From: WLND01 sp040398845
GTDB lineage: Bacteria > Actinomycetota > Actinomycetes > S36-B12
Direction of reading: 5' to 3'
Length of the DNA: 64,000 nucleotides
NCBI GenBank assembly: GCA_040398845.1
Contig: JBBATH010000003.1
Coordinates: 186,001 to 250,000 of the forward strand
The notes under the pieces are model-generated. The model saw only the letters and a list, made by a program, of their open reading frames with translations, did no database searches and was not told where the DNA came from. A program made the translations under genes and the position numbers. Positions 34,191 through 42,521 of this stretch are shown in pieces. The stretch's first letter is position 1; every line of letters begins with the position of its first letter.

Positions 34191-34889
34191 ATGACCTCAC
34201 GTCGCCGTGCATTGTCCCTGAAGACCGCCCTGACTACTTTCCTGAGCACTGCCGTTGTCGCAGCAGCGCTTGTCGGCTGCTCAAGTTCTAGCGGCTCAAG
34301 TTCAAGTGATCAGAGTGCTGCCGCCTCGGCACTCGCATCCGCCGCCGTTACCGGCGCGCCGTCGGAAGCCGCCCCTGCTTCCTCTGCGCCAGCCGCCTCA
34401 AATGGTGTGACCGATCCTTCGATTCCGTTCGTCACTACTGACTGTGCAGTAGGGGAGCCGGTTCCCTCAGCCGAGGCCCCCGCCGGTGGCACCACCTTCG
34501 GCAGCGTCAACGTGTCGATCGCTGACACAGGTGTCCCGACGATCGCGATCGGCGCGGATGCCCAAAACGCAACGGACCTTGGGATTGAGGACCTCGTTGA
34601 GGGCACCGGACCCGCAGTCATGGCTGGCGACACGCTCACCGTCAATTACTGCGGTGTCGGCATGCAGTCCCGCCAGATGTTCGATTCTTCATGGACTCGT
34701 GGGGAGCCCATCAGCTTCCCGCTCGATGGCCTCATCCAAGGCTGGATCCAGGGCTTGCCCGGCATGAAGGTCGGCGGCCAGCGACTCCTCGTCATCCCGG
34801 GCGATCTCGGCTATGGGCCGCAGGGCCAGGGCACGATCCTCCCGAATGAAACCCTCGTCTTCGTCGTAGAACTCGTGAGCATTCCGTAG
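34191..34889 (+). CDS. FKBP-type peptidyl-prolyl isomerase, lipoprotein
   Basis: This 232-residue protein has a signal peptide and lipobox ALVGC (Cys30), so it is membrane-anchored outside. A long Ser/Ala linker (31-75) and a linking domain follow, then one FKBP domain from about 125 to the end (DTLTVNYCGVGMQSRQMFDSS, then FPLDGLIQGWIQGLPGMKVGGQRLLVIPGDLGYG). It catalyses cis-trans isomerisation of proline bonds in exported proteins. It has its own leaderless promoter, and a second FKBP gene follows. Confidence 0.9.
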   Translation: MTSRRRALSLKTALTTFLSTAVVAAALVGCSSSSGSSSSDQSAAASALASAAVTGAPSEAAPASSAPAASNGVTDPSIPFVTTDCAVGEPVPSAEAPAGGTTFGSVNVSIADTGVPTIAIGADAQNATDLGIEDLVEGTGPAVMAGDTLTVNYCGVGMQSRQMFDSSWTRGEPISFPLDGLIQGWIQGLPGMKVGGQRLLVIPGDLGYGPQGQGTILPNETLVFVVELVSIP

Positions 34890-34938
34890 GTCGACGCTCA
34901 GCCGAAGGCTCTAGCTATCAACGAACAGGAGTAGGACC

Positions 34939-35301
34939 ATGGCAGACAAGCCCGAAATCGATTTCATCGATGGCCCTCCACCAACATCGCTCGTCATCAC
35001 TGACCTCATCATCGGTGAGGGCGCGGAGGCGGTGGCCGGCGGTCGTGTTGAGGTGCACTATCTCGGTGTCGACTTTGAGACTGGCGACCAGTTCGACGCC
35101 TCATGGGACCGCGGCGAGTCCATTGCCTTTCCGCTGGCTGGTCTGATTGCCGGCTGGCAGGAAGGGATTCCTGGCATGCGGGTCGGCGGTCGTCGCCAAC
35201 TCGTCATTCCCCCGGCGCTCGCCTACGGCGAGGCCGGATCAGGCCATCGGCTCGCTGGCCGCACCCTCGTCTTCGTCATCGACCTCATCAACGTCCTCTA
35301 G
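34939..35301 (+). CDS. FKBP-type peptidyl-prolyl isomerase, cytoplasmic
   Basis: This 120-residue single-domain FKBP lacks a signal peptide. The active-site residues are readable: VEVHYLGVDFETGDQFDASWDRGESIAFPL, then LIAGWQEGIPGMRVGGRRQLVIPPALAYGEAG and TLVFVIDLINV. It is probably a cytoplasmic folding helper paired with the exported paralogue upstream. CAGGAG precedes the ATG. The stop codon lies at the front edge of a 20-bp tandem duplication shared with the pafB start. Confidence 0.93.
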   Translation: MADKPEIDFIDGPPPTSLVITDLIIGEGAEAVAGGRVEVHYLGVDFETGDQFDASWDRGESIAFPLAGLIAGWQEGIPGMRVGGRRQLVIPPALAYGEAGSGHRLAGRTLVFVIDLINVL

Positions 35302-35339
35302 CCGACGATGAGCGGCGAGAGCCGACGATGAGCGGCGAG
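35300..35339. repeat. 20-bp perfect tandem duplication at the FKBP-pafB junction
   Basis: Two identical 20-base copies (35300-35319 and 35320-35339) each contain an ATG followed by AGCGGCGAG. The first overlaps the FKBP stop; its ATG opens only a 7-codon frame ending in TGA inside copy two. The second ATG (35328) is the pafB start. The duplication therefore created a decoy start codon directly before the real one. Confidence 0.9.
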
Positions 35340-36326
35340 TCGGTGCGCGCCGACCGCACAGAGCGGCTGCTGAACCTAGTGCTGTGCCTCATGGCCACGC
35401 GCAGGGCCGTGTCTCGGGCGGATATCCACTCGAGCGTTCCCGGATATGGACCGGTTGCGAGCGGTGCGGCGTTTGAGCGGATGTTTGAACGCGATAAGGA
35501 TGAGCTGCGCGGCATGGGGATCCCGGTCGAGACGGTGTTCGACGCTCATGGCGATGTTGAGGGCTACCGAATCGCACGCGATGAGTACGCACTGCCGCCA
35601 TTGGATTTTAGCGCGTCAGAACTCGCCGTCATCGCCCTCGCAGCTCGGGTCTGGGATGAGGCAATCCTGGGACCCTCCGCCACGACTGCGCTTCGCAAGA
35701 TTGAAGCAGTGCAGGGGCAACCGACGCGGGCCGTCGAGGAGAGCCTCGTTCGGGTGCAGGTGTCCGCTGCAGATGCTGCGCTCCTGCCACTTATGGCGGC
35801 CCTGCGTGAGCGGCGTGTCGTGACCTTCGACTATCAGCGGGCGGCGATGAGCGAGATCGCTCGTAGGCGGGTCGATCCGTGGGGAGTCATCTCGAAGGAC
35901 GGTCGCTGGTACCTGGTCGCCTTTGATCACGATCGCTCGGCGACTCGGGTGTTCCGGCTCTCGCGGATCGTCGGCACGGTGAGCGTGACCGCTCAGGCGC
36001 AGGCGCACCCGGCTGATCCCGGGGTAGATTTCGTGTCACTCGTCATGCAGTCCGAGCCCGAGTCCGAAGCCCGCGCACAGGTGCGAGTCCAAGCAGGTGC
36101 CGGTGCCCACCTTCGACGGATGGCCGATGCCCCGATCGATTCGTTGACGCCCCTCGATCCATTCACCGCGGGCGTCATCAACGTCACGGCACCCAATCTG
36201 ATGCACCTCGTGGCGGCGCTCTGCTCCGCCGGGGAGCACGCAGTAGTCCAAGGCCCCCCGGAGGTCCGCGACGATGTCATCGCTCGGCTGCAGAACGTGG
36301 CACGCAGACACGCGGAGCGACCATGA
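35328..36326 (+). CDS. pafB: WYL-domain transcriptional regulator PafB
   Basis: This 332-residue protein has an N-terminal winged helix (about 1-75, ADRTERLLNLVLCLMATRRAVSRADI). A WYL domain follows (about 150-240, VTFDYQ...RRVDPWGVISKDGRWYLVAFDHDRSATRVFRLSRI) and a C-terminal WCX extension. PafB and PafC form the activator of the RecA/LexA-independent DNA-damage response, sensing nucleic acid through the WYL domain. The stop overlaps pafC by 4 bases (ATGA). Confidence 0.93.
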   Translation: MSGESVRADRTERLLNLVLCLMATRRAVSRADIHSSVPGYGPVASGAAFERMFERDKDELRGMGIPVETVFDAHGDVEGYRIARDEYALPPLDFSASELAVIALAARVWDEAILGPSATTALRKIEAVQGQPTRAVEESLVRVQVSAADAALLPLMAALRERRVVTFDYQRAAMSEIARRRVDPWGVISKDGRWYLVAFDHDRSATRVFRLSRIVGTVSVTAQAQAHPADPGVDFVSLVMQSEPESEARAQVRVQAGAGAHLRRMADAPIDSLTPLDPFTAGVINVTAPNLMHLVAALCSAGEHAVVQGPPEVRDDVIARLQNVARRHAERP

Positions 36327-37303
36327 GTTCGGCGGTGCGGCTTTCGCGGCTCCTCGCCCTGGTGCCGTGGCTCGTCGTGAACGATGGCATCACGATCACC
36401 GAGGCAGCCGCTCACTTCGGAGTGTCCCCAGAGCAGCTCGAAAAGGACCTGTGGCTCCTCATCGTTTGCGGGTTGCCCGGCCATGGACCGGATCAACTTG
36501 TCGACATTCAGTTTTGGGAGGAAGCGCGCATACACGTGCTCGACGCCCAGACGATGAATGCGCCGCTGCGGCTCTCCGGTGACGAGGCCGTCGCGCTGCT
36601 GGTGGGACTGAGACTCCTTGCACAGATCCCCGGCGATCACGATCGGGCGGCTCTCCTGCGGGCAACCCACCGCCTGCAGGACGCGGTGGGCGATCTCGGT
36701 GACGGGTCGACCGTGGTCGTCGACATCGCTGGTGATTCCTCCGTCGTTGATGTTCTGAACGAGGCGATCATCAAGGGTCGTCACGTACACATCGTGTACG
36801 GCTCCGCAACCCGCGACGAGGTCACCGAACGCGACATCGAACCCCGGCGCATCACCTCAGATGACGGCCGCACCTATGTCGAAGCGATGTGCCGGCAGGC
36901 AGGCGCTGTTCGGACCTTTCGACTCGACCGGATACTCACCGCGACCCTGCCACACTTTCATGCACCTTGCGGGATTGCCGATGACTCTTCCCAGGCAGTG
37001 AACGATGACGGAGCGTACGACGGTGGCCTGGACGTGTCTTCGACAGCAGAGCCGTCCTTTTCGGCCAGGATCAAGGTCGATGGCCACGCCAGATGGGTGC
37101 TCGATGTCCTTACCCTCGAGGACATTGATGAGACGGCTGATGGCTCGATTTACGCCACCGTCCTCGTTCACGACCCGGAGTGGCTGGTTCGAACCGTGTT
37201 GTCCCTCGGCGGAATCGCCGAGGTCACCGCGCCTGAGTCCCTGCGGATAGCGGTGGCGAATGCGGCTGGGCGTGCGCTCACGGCGTACGCTGAGGACGCT
37301 TGA
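36323..37303 (+). CDS. pafC: WYL-domain transcriptional regulator PafC
   Basis: This 326-residue partner of PafB has the same layout: winged helix (LSRLLALVPWLVVNDGITITEAAAHFGVSPEQLEKDLWLLI), a WYL domain around 140-225 (VHIVYGSA...PRRITSDDGRTYVEAMCRQAGAVRTFRLDRI) and a WCX tail. Start and stop overlap with pafB indicate co-translation, as needed for a heterodimer. Its counterpart in M. tuberculosis is Rv2095c. Confidence 0.93.
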   Translation: MSSAVRLSRLLALVPWLVVNDGITITEAAAHFGVSPEQLEKDLWLLIVCGLPGHGPDQLVDIQFWEEARIHVLDAQTMNAPLRLSGDEAVALLVGLRLLAQIPGDHDRAALLRATHRLQDAVGDLGDGSTVVVDIAGDSSVVDVLNEAIIKGRHVHIVYGSATRDEVTERDIEPRRITSDDGRTYVEAMCRQAGAVRTFRLDRILTATLPHFHAPCGIADDSSQAVNDDGAYDGGLDVSSTAEPSFSARIKVDGHARWVLDVLTLEDIDETADGSIYATVLVHDPEWLVRTVLSLGGIAEVTAPESLRIAVANAAGRALTAYAEDA

Positions 37304-37383
37304 CGCAGGGCACATATTTGGTTCGGCATAATCACCTCATCTCCACCAACAGGATTTCATCACCACCAAGCGAAGGGTGCACC

Positions 37384-37647
37384 ATGCTCACGAATATGAA
37401 GGGCTGGGAATGGCTGATTATCGTTGCTCTCATCCTGTTGCTCTTCGGAGCGAAGCGACTCCCCGACGCCGCACGCGGCCTAGGCCGCTCGATGCGCATC
37501 TTCAAGGCTGAGACCAAGGGCCTCGCAGGCGGTGAGGCCACTGCGGCGGTAGAACCTGCAGTGGTGGAACCTGCGGCGGTGGAACCTGCAGCGGCCGCCG
37601 AATCGAAGGCTCCCGCTGCCGCCAGCGAGAAGCCTTCGGACGCCTGA
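37384..37647 (+). CDS. tatA: Sec-independent translocase TatA
   Basis: This 87-residue protein has one N-terminal transmembrane helix (about 8-24, WEWLIIVALILLLFGAK). The amphipathic helix with the conserved RLPDAARGLGRSMRIFKAE follows, then a tail with three 5-residue repeats of the form A/V-VEPA from a short DNA repeat. TatA polymerises to form the pore for folded, twin-arginine cargo. GAAGGG precedes ATG 37384. The start at 37300 was rejected as it would bury the helix behind an unlikely leader. tatB is not here. Confidence 0.93.
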   Translation: MLTNMKGWEWLIIVALILLLFGAKRLPDAARGLGRSMRIFKAETKGLAGGEATAAVEPAVVEPAAVEPAAAAESKAPAAASEKPSDA

Positions 37648-37674
37648 CATCGAGACGTTTCACGTAGGTCACGC

Positions 37675-38541
37675 ATGGTGAAGTCCGCCGCGGCCATGCC
37701 GCTCACCGACCACCTCCGCGAACTGCGCTCTCGGCTGGTCAAGTCGGGGCTGGCCATCGCGATCGGCATGGTGGTCGGGTGGATCTACTACGACCAGTTG
37801 TTCGCTTGGCTGAGCGAACCTTTTGAAACCGTCGTTGAGGAGTCCCGAGGCGAGGGGCGCACGGTCACCCTCGCACTCACCGGGGTCGCAGACCCGTTCG
37901 TCCTCCAGATGCAGGTTGCAGCCGTCGCCGGCGTCGTCCTCAGTTCTCCGGTGTGGCTCTATCAGCTCTGGAGATTCGTCACGCCTGGGCTTCACCGTAA
38001 TGAGCGTCGGTGGGCCCTTGGGTTCGTCGCGATCGCGACCCCACTTTTCGGCGCAGGCGTCTTGCTCGCCTACCTCATCCTGCCCTTCGGGTTGCAGATC
38101 CTCTTCGGGTTCACGCCCGCTGGGGTGGAGAATATCGTTTCAGTTGACCGCTACCTTTCATTTTTCCTGCGAACGATCCTCGTGTTCGGGGTCGGCTTCC
38201 TCCTCCCACTCATGCTTGTCCTACTGAATTTCGCGGGCATCCTCAGTGGAGCTCGTCTCATCTCCTGGTGGCGCTGGATCATCTTCGCGGTGTTCATCTT
38301 TGCGGCCGTCGCGACACCGACCGGTGACCCCATCAACCTGCTGCTCCTCGCTGGACCGCTGCTCCTGCTCGTCGTCATTGCTGTCGGCGTGTGCGTACTG
38401 AACGACCGGCGGCGCGCCCGTAAGCGTGCGGGCGAGCCTGACTTCTCCGAGTTCAACGATGACGAGATCTCCCCCCTCGAGGAGCCCGACTCCGCGCCTG
38501 TTGAGGTCGCATCAGTGGTCGATGACCCGGAGCCCATCTGA
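37675..38541 (+). CDS. tatC: Sec-independent translocase TatC
   Basis: This 288-residue protein has six transmembrane segments. The conserved N-terminal MPLTDHLRELRSRLVKSGLAIAIG and the first periplasmic loop lead to VWLYQLWRFVTPGLHRNERR and the glutamate-containing region. TatC is the receptor for twin-arginine signal peptides. The C-terminal 45 residues are acidic and cytoplasmic. It directly follows tatA; the 25-bp tandem array starts 33 bases after its stop. Confidence 0.95.
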   Translation: MVKSAAAMPLTDHLRELRSRLVKSGLAIAIGMVVGWIYYDQLFAWLSEPFETVVEESRGEGRTVTLALTGVADPFVLQMQVAAVAGVVLSSPVWLYQLWRFVTPGLHRNERRWALGFVAIATPLFGAGVLLAYLILPFGLQILFGFTPAGVENIVSVDRYLSFFLRTILVFGVGFLLPLMLVLLNFAGILSGARLISWWRWIIFAVFIFAAVATPTGDPINLLLLAGPLLLLVVIAVGVCVLNDRRRARKRAGEPDFSEFNDDEISPLEEPDSAPVEVASVVDDPEPI

Positions 38542-38664
38542 GCGGTGGCTCCGCAGCACGTGCCATGTCGGGGCAGGACATAGCTTTGCCTCCAGAGGCA
38601 GGACATAGTTTTGCCTCCAGAGGCAGGACATAGTTTTGCCTCCAGAGGCAGGACATAGTTTTGC

Positions 38665-38764
38665 NNNNNNNNNNNNNNNNNNNNNNNNNNNNNNNNNNNN
38701 NNNNNNNNNNNNNNNNNNNNNNNNNNNNNNNNNNNNNNNNNNNNNNNNNNNNNNNNNNNNNNNN
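38665..38764. other. Assembly gap of 100 Ns inside the 25-bp array
   Basis: Exactly 100 Ns, a placeholder length. Both sides are the same minisatellite, so the assembly collapsed at the repeat. Confidence 0.97.
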
Positions 38765-38816
38765 CATGGCTTTGCCTTTGGGGGCAGGACATGGCTTTGC
38801 CTCCAGAGGCAGGACA

Positions 38817-38822
38817 TAGCCT
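38817..38822 (+). promoter_or_regulatory. -10 hexamer TAGCCT for leaderless helY, inside the last repeat unit
   Basis: TAGCCT, TGGTCC, then ATG 38829, a spacing of exactly 6. The hexamer occupies the same place in the repeat unit as TAGTTT in the other copies. Confidence 0.6.
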
Positions 38823-38828
38823 TGGTCC

Positions 38829-41555
38829 ATGCTGTCGCCCGCGGAACGTTACGCCGCCTCGGTGGAGCGGACGAAGCGCCGTCATACAGAGCTCACTGCA
38901 TTCGCTGAGCTGTACCCCTTTGGGCTCGATGACTTTCAGCGACAGGCGTGCGAATCCCTCGAAGCCGGTCGAGGCGTCCTCGTCGCAGCACCAACCGGAT
39001 CTGGCAAAACCATCGTCGGAGAGTTTGCGATTCACCTCGCCCTCGTCACCGGGCGAAAGTGCTTCTACACGACGCCGATCAAGGCGCTGTCGAACCAGAA
39101 ATACCGCGACCTTGTTGCAAGGTACGGCGATGATGGGATCGGACTCCTCACCGGCGACAACAGCGTGAATGGCGAGGCGCCAGTCGTGGTGATGACCACT
39201 GAGGTGCTGCGAAACATGCTCTATGCCGGCTCATCGACCCTCGACAACCTCGGGTTCGTCGTCATGGACGAGGTCCACTATCTGGCCGACAGATTCCGTG
39301 GCGCCGTGTGGGAGGAGGTCATTATCCATCTGCCCGAATCGGTAACCGTGGCGGCGCTCTCGGCGACCGTGAGTAACGCTGAGGAGTTCGGTGCTTGGCT
39401 CGAGACGGTGCGTGGCGACACCGACATAATTGTCGAAGAGCATCGGCCAGTTCCGCTCTGGCAGCATGTCATCGCCGGGGCTCGGATGTACGACCTCTTC
39501 ATCGACGATGCCCAGCAACTCGTCAACCCTGATCTCGTGCGTCTCGCGCGCGACGAGCAGCATCGCTCGCGCTCCCCAGAATCCAGACCGGGGAGCGGCA
39601 ACCGTCGAGCGAGATCTGCGCACACTCCGTACCGGCGCGATGTAGTCGAGCGCCTTGAGCGGGACGGATTACTCCCCGCCATCTACTTCCTCTTCAGCCG
39701 CGCTGGATGTGACGATGCGGTCCAGCAGTGCCTCGCAGCCGGCCTGCGACTCAATGCAGGCCACGAGCGCACGATGGTTCGCCAACGGGTACTGGAACTC
39801 ACCCGCAGCCTGCCTGATGAGGACCTCGCTGCGCTGCGCTTTGACGAATGGATCGAGGGGCTCGAGCGAGGCATCGCCTCGCATCATGCGGGGCTTCTCC
39901 CAACCTTCAAGGAGGTCGTCGAAGACCTGTTTCAATCGGGCCTGCTCAAGGTTGTCTTCGCGACGGAAACCCTTGCCCTTGGCATCAACATGCCGGCGCG
40001 GTCCGTCGTGCTGGAGAAGCTGGTCAAGTGGAACGGCGAGACCCACGTCGAGCTCACGCCGGGGGAGTACACGCAGCTCACCGGTCGGGCCGGCCGTCGT
40101 GGCATCGATGTCGAAGGTCATGGGGTCGTGCTCTGGCATGCCAGTCTGGACCCCCGCGCACTCGCCGGCCTCGCCTCGACCCGAACGTACCCGTTGCGCT
40201 CCTCCTTCCAGCCCTCCTACAACATGGCCGTGAACCTCGTCTCCCGCCTTGGCAGGCATCCGGCGCGGGAGGTGCTTGAAACCTCGTTTGCCCAGTTCCA
40301 GGCCGATCGATCGGTCGTCGGCCTCGCCACCCAGGTGCGCAAGCATGAGGAGGCGCTCGATGGATTTCGTGAGGCCATGACCTGCCACCTCGGCGACTAC
40401 CCTGAATACGCCGAACTTCGCGAGGCGCTCTCCCGCAGAGAGAAGGTCCTCACCCGCGATTCGGCGAATCGCCGCCGCGACGCCGCACTGGAGTCCCTTC
40501 GCGCCTTGAAGCCGGGCGACGTGTTTCTTATCCCCGGGGGCAGGCGGGCGGGACCCGCGGTCGTCCTCGAACATATGAGTCGTAGCCCCAAGGACGAACC
40601 CCGTCCGCTTGTCCTCACTATCGATCGTCAGGTGCGAAGGATTTCGGCGGTCGAAATCACGTCTCCAGTGGCAGCGCTCGGCCACCTTCGTATCCCCAAG
40701 GCCTTTAATCCCCGTAATCCCCAATCCCGTCGCGATCTCGCCTCAGCCATGCGTGAAATTGTCGGCGATGCAAGCGTTGGACGACGGTCGCGTCAGTCCG
40801 ATACCGCAGACGATGCCGAGATTGCCCTGCTTCGCATGCAACTGCGCCAGCACCCGTGCCATGGATGCGCAGACCGTGAGCAACATGCACGGTGGGCGGA
40901 ACGGTACATGCGAGCCCGGCGAGAGATGCACGATCTCGAACAGCGGGTCGAGGGGCGCACGAACTCCATCGCCCGCCGGTTCGACCGGGTGACCGAAGTC
41001 CTGGCCGACTTGGGGTACCTCACCTCTGCAGGGGATGACGCGGAGGTCACGGGGGCCGGCCGAACCCTCATGCGCCTCTACACAGAGTCAGATCTGCTCG
41101 CCGCCCAATGCGTTCGAGAGGGGGTGTGGGACGGCTTGCTCGCCGCCGACCTCGCGGCGGCCTGTGCTGCCCTCGTCTATGAGTCGCGCTCGAATGATGA
41201 TGGCGAGGCCCCCCGCCTGCCGAAGGGTCCAGTTCGCGATGTCCTCACGGCGATGGCGGAGGTGCGTGAGGAGGTCCATGAAGCTGAAGCACGACGCGGC
41301 CTTGAGATCACCCGCCCACTCGACCTAGGGTTCGTCTGGGCGACACACCGGTGGGCGTCCGGGGCACAACTCCTGTCAGTGCTGTCCTCGGATGACCTCA
41401 CGGCCGGTGACTTTGTGCGCTGGACCCGTCAGGTGATTGACCTGCTCGGGCAGGTGGCGCAGGCTGTACCGGCCGGCTCACCGTTGCGCAGCCATGCGCA
41501 CGAGGCTGCAGATCGGCTCAATCGAGGTGTCGTCTCCTATTCATCAACCGTCTGA
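38829..41555 (+). CDS. helY: Ski2-like DEAD/DEAH-box RNA helicase HelY
   Basis: This 908-residue superfamily 2 helicase has Walker A APTGSGKT at 54-61, motif II DEVH at 147-150 and motif III LSATVSN. Motifs V and VI lie in FATETLALGINMPARSVVLEKLVKWNG...TQLTGRAGRRGID, and the Mtr4/Ski2-type C-terminal region follows to the end. It is thought to unwind structured RNA, probably in mRNA turnover. It follows tatC as in M. tuberculosis (Rv2092c). Its 3' end overlaps the convergent exonuclease gene by 19 bases. Confidence 0.94.
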   Translation: MLSPAERYAASVERTKRRHTELTAFAELYPFGLDDFQRQACESLEAGRGVLVAAPTGSGKTIVGEFAIHLALVTGRKCFYTTPIKALSNQKYRDLVARYGDDGIGLLTGDNSVNGEAPVVVMTTEVLRNMLYAGSSTLDNLGFVVMDEVHYLADRFRGAVWEEVIIHLPESVTVAALSATVSNAEEFGAWLETVRGDTDIIVEEHRPVPLWQHVIAGARMYDLFIDDAQQLVNPDLVRLARDEQHRSRSPESRPGSGNRRARSAHTPYRRDVVERLERDGLLPAIYFLFSRAGCDDAVQQCLAAGLRLNAGHERTMVRQRVLELTRSLPDEDLAALRFDEWIEGLERGIASHHAGLLPTFKEVVEDLFQSGLLKVVFATETLALGINMPARSVVLEKLVKWNGETHVELTPGEYTQLTGRAGRRGIDVEGHGVVLWHASLDPRALAGLASTRTYPLRSSFQPSYNMAVNLVSRLGRHPAREVLETSFAQFQADRSVVGLATQVRKHEEALDGFREAMTCHLGDYPEYAELREALSRREKVLTRDSANRRRDAALESLRALKPGDVFLIPGGRRAGPAVVLEHMSRSPKDEPRPLVLTIDRQVRRISAVEITSPVAALGHLRIPKAFNPRNPQSRRDLASAMREIVGDASVGRRSRQSDTADDAEIALLRMQLRQHPCHGCADREQHARWAERYMRARREMHDLEQRVEGRTNSIARRFDRVTEVLADLGYLTSAGDDAEVTGAGRTLMRLYTESDLLAAQCVREGVWDGLLAADLAAACAALVYESRSNDDGEAPRLPKGPVRDVLTAMAEVREEVHEAEARRGLEITRPLDLGFVWATHRWASGAQLLSVLSSDDLTAGDFVRWTRQVIDLLGQVAQAVPAGSPLRSHAHEAADRLNRGVVSYSSTV

Positions 41556-42478
41556 GCCGAGGAGAGCGCGCCGAGGGCCTCGTCCACGAATCGGGTGACC
41601 CCCCATCGTGAACCTAGATCGGCCAGTACGTCGTGTTGCACCGGCCCGGGCGTCCATCGGGCGTCGACGGGAACGTCGGTGCGCGCAGTCGCCACGAGGC
41701 GCATCCGGTCGATGAGATCGCGATGCTCGTCGATAAGTCCGGCGAGACGAGGGGTGAGTGGCTTCGAGAAATCACCTGCATCGACCGCTGCGATGAGCCC
41801 GCTCAGCCCGCCGAACTCGGTAATGAGGGCTACCGCGGTCTTGGGCCCAATGCCCGGCACCCCGGGGATGCCATCCGAAGGGTCGCCGCGCAGAACCGCG
41901 AGGTCGACGTATTGGCCTGGCGCGACACCAAAGCGCTCAATGACCGCCGCAGCATCGAGGAGCGGCCACTTGTCCATGCCGCCATTGACGGTGAGGAGCA
42001 TTCGCACTCCCGGTCGAATGACCTGCACGAGGTCACGATCGCCAGACACGACAATGGCCGTACCCTGCTGGCTGGCGGCGAGGGTCGCGATGACGTCATC
42101 TGCCTCGAAACCTGCCGACCCCGGACGAGCCAAACCCATCGCGAGGAGTAACTCGCCGATAGCCTCGGCTTGTGGCCCCAGCGCATCAGGAGTCTGCTCG
42201 GCGGCTCCTGGCTCGCCTGGTTCGACCCCGGACTCGACTCGATGGGTCTTGTAGGAGGAAAGAAGATCCACCCGCCAGTCCGGCCGCCAATCCTCATCCC
42301 AGCACGCAACAACGGTCGTAGGCCGATATTGCTTGACAAGACGGGTCATAGTCGAGAGGAAACCGCGGATCGCATTGTGGGGCCGGCCGTCCGGAGCAGT
42401 CATCGAGTCGGGAAGGGCATAGAAGGAGCGGTAGTACAGCGATGCGGAGTCAAGGAGCAGGGTAGGACGAATAGGCAT
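41537..42478 (-). CDS. 5'-3' exonuclease (PolA N-terminal-like, FEN family)
   Basis: This 313-residue FEN-type nuclease corresponds to the 5'-nuclease domain of DNA polymerase I. LLLDSASLYYRSFYALP opens with the first metal-binding Asp. FEADDVIATLA and VVSGDRDLVQVI hold the acidic cluster, and the H3TH region reads DPSDGIPGVPGIGPKTAVALI. It probably removes RNA primers or flaps. It has no polymerase domain. It is divergent from pepE; the counterpart is Rv2090. Confidence 0.92.
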   Translation of the reverse strand: MPIRPTLLLDSASLYYRSFYALPDSMTAPDGRPHNAIRGFLSTMTRLVKQYRPTTVVACWDEDWRPDWRVDLLSSYKTHRVESGVEPGEPGAAEQTPDALGPQAEAIGELLLAMGLARPGSAGFEADDVIATLAASQQGTAIVVSGDRDLVQVIRPGVRMLLTVNGGMDKWPLLDAAAVIERFGVAPGQYVDLAVLRGDPSDGIPGVPGIGPKTAVALITEFGGLSGLIAAVDAGDFSKPLTPRLAGLIDEHRDLIDRMRLVATARTDVPVDARWTPGPVQHDVLADLGSRWGVTRFVDEALGALSSAQTVDE

Positions 42479-42509
42479 GAGGTCATGATGTCAAAGTCCG
42501 GTGATGGCT

Positions 42510-42515
42510 TACGGT
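42510..42515 (+). promoter_or_regulatory. -10 hexamer TACGGT for leaderless pepE
   Basis: TACGGT, GTATCC, then ATG 42522. This sets the start at MSHHLD and lies 31 bases from the divergent exonuclease start. Confidence 0.62.
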
Positions 42516-42521
42516 GTATCC

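Larger units (their letters stand above)
38574..38828. repeat. 25-bp tandem repeat array (minisatellite) interrupted by an assembly gap
   Basis: 25-base units start at 38574, 38599, 38624 and 38649, then Ns. After the gap, units resume at 38785 and 38810 with some variants. Each unit contains TGCCTCCAGAGGCA, a 6-bp-stem inverted repeat, and a TAGTTT or TAGCTT hexamer. The last unit (38810) is cut off by the helY start codon and supplies its TAGCCT -10. There are no spacers, so this is not a CRISPR. The copy number is unknown. Confidence 0.92.

Noticed and set aside
37300..37332. Promoter TTGACG/CATAAT before tatA
   Set aside because: The spacing is 21 bases, too long, and the -35 overlaps the pafC stop codon.
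38574..38828. CRISPR array or REP/BIME element
   Set aside because: Units are perfect 25-bp tandem copies without spacers; no transposase or paired inverted units as in BIMEs.
39669..40724. 351-residue minus-strand frame
   Set aside because: Antisense shadow of helY; no family features.
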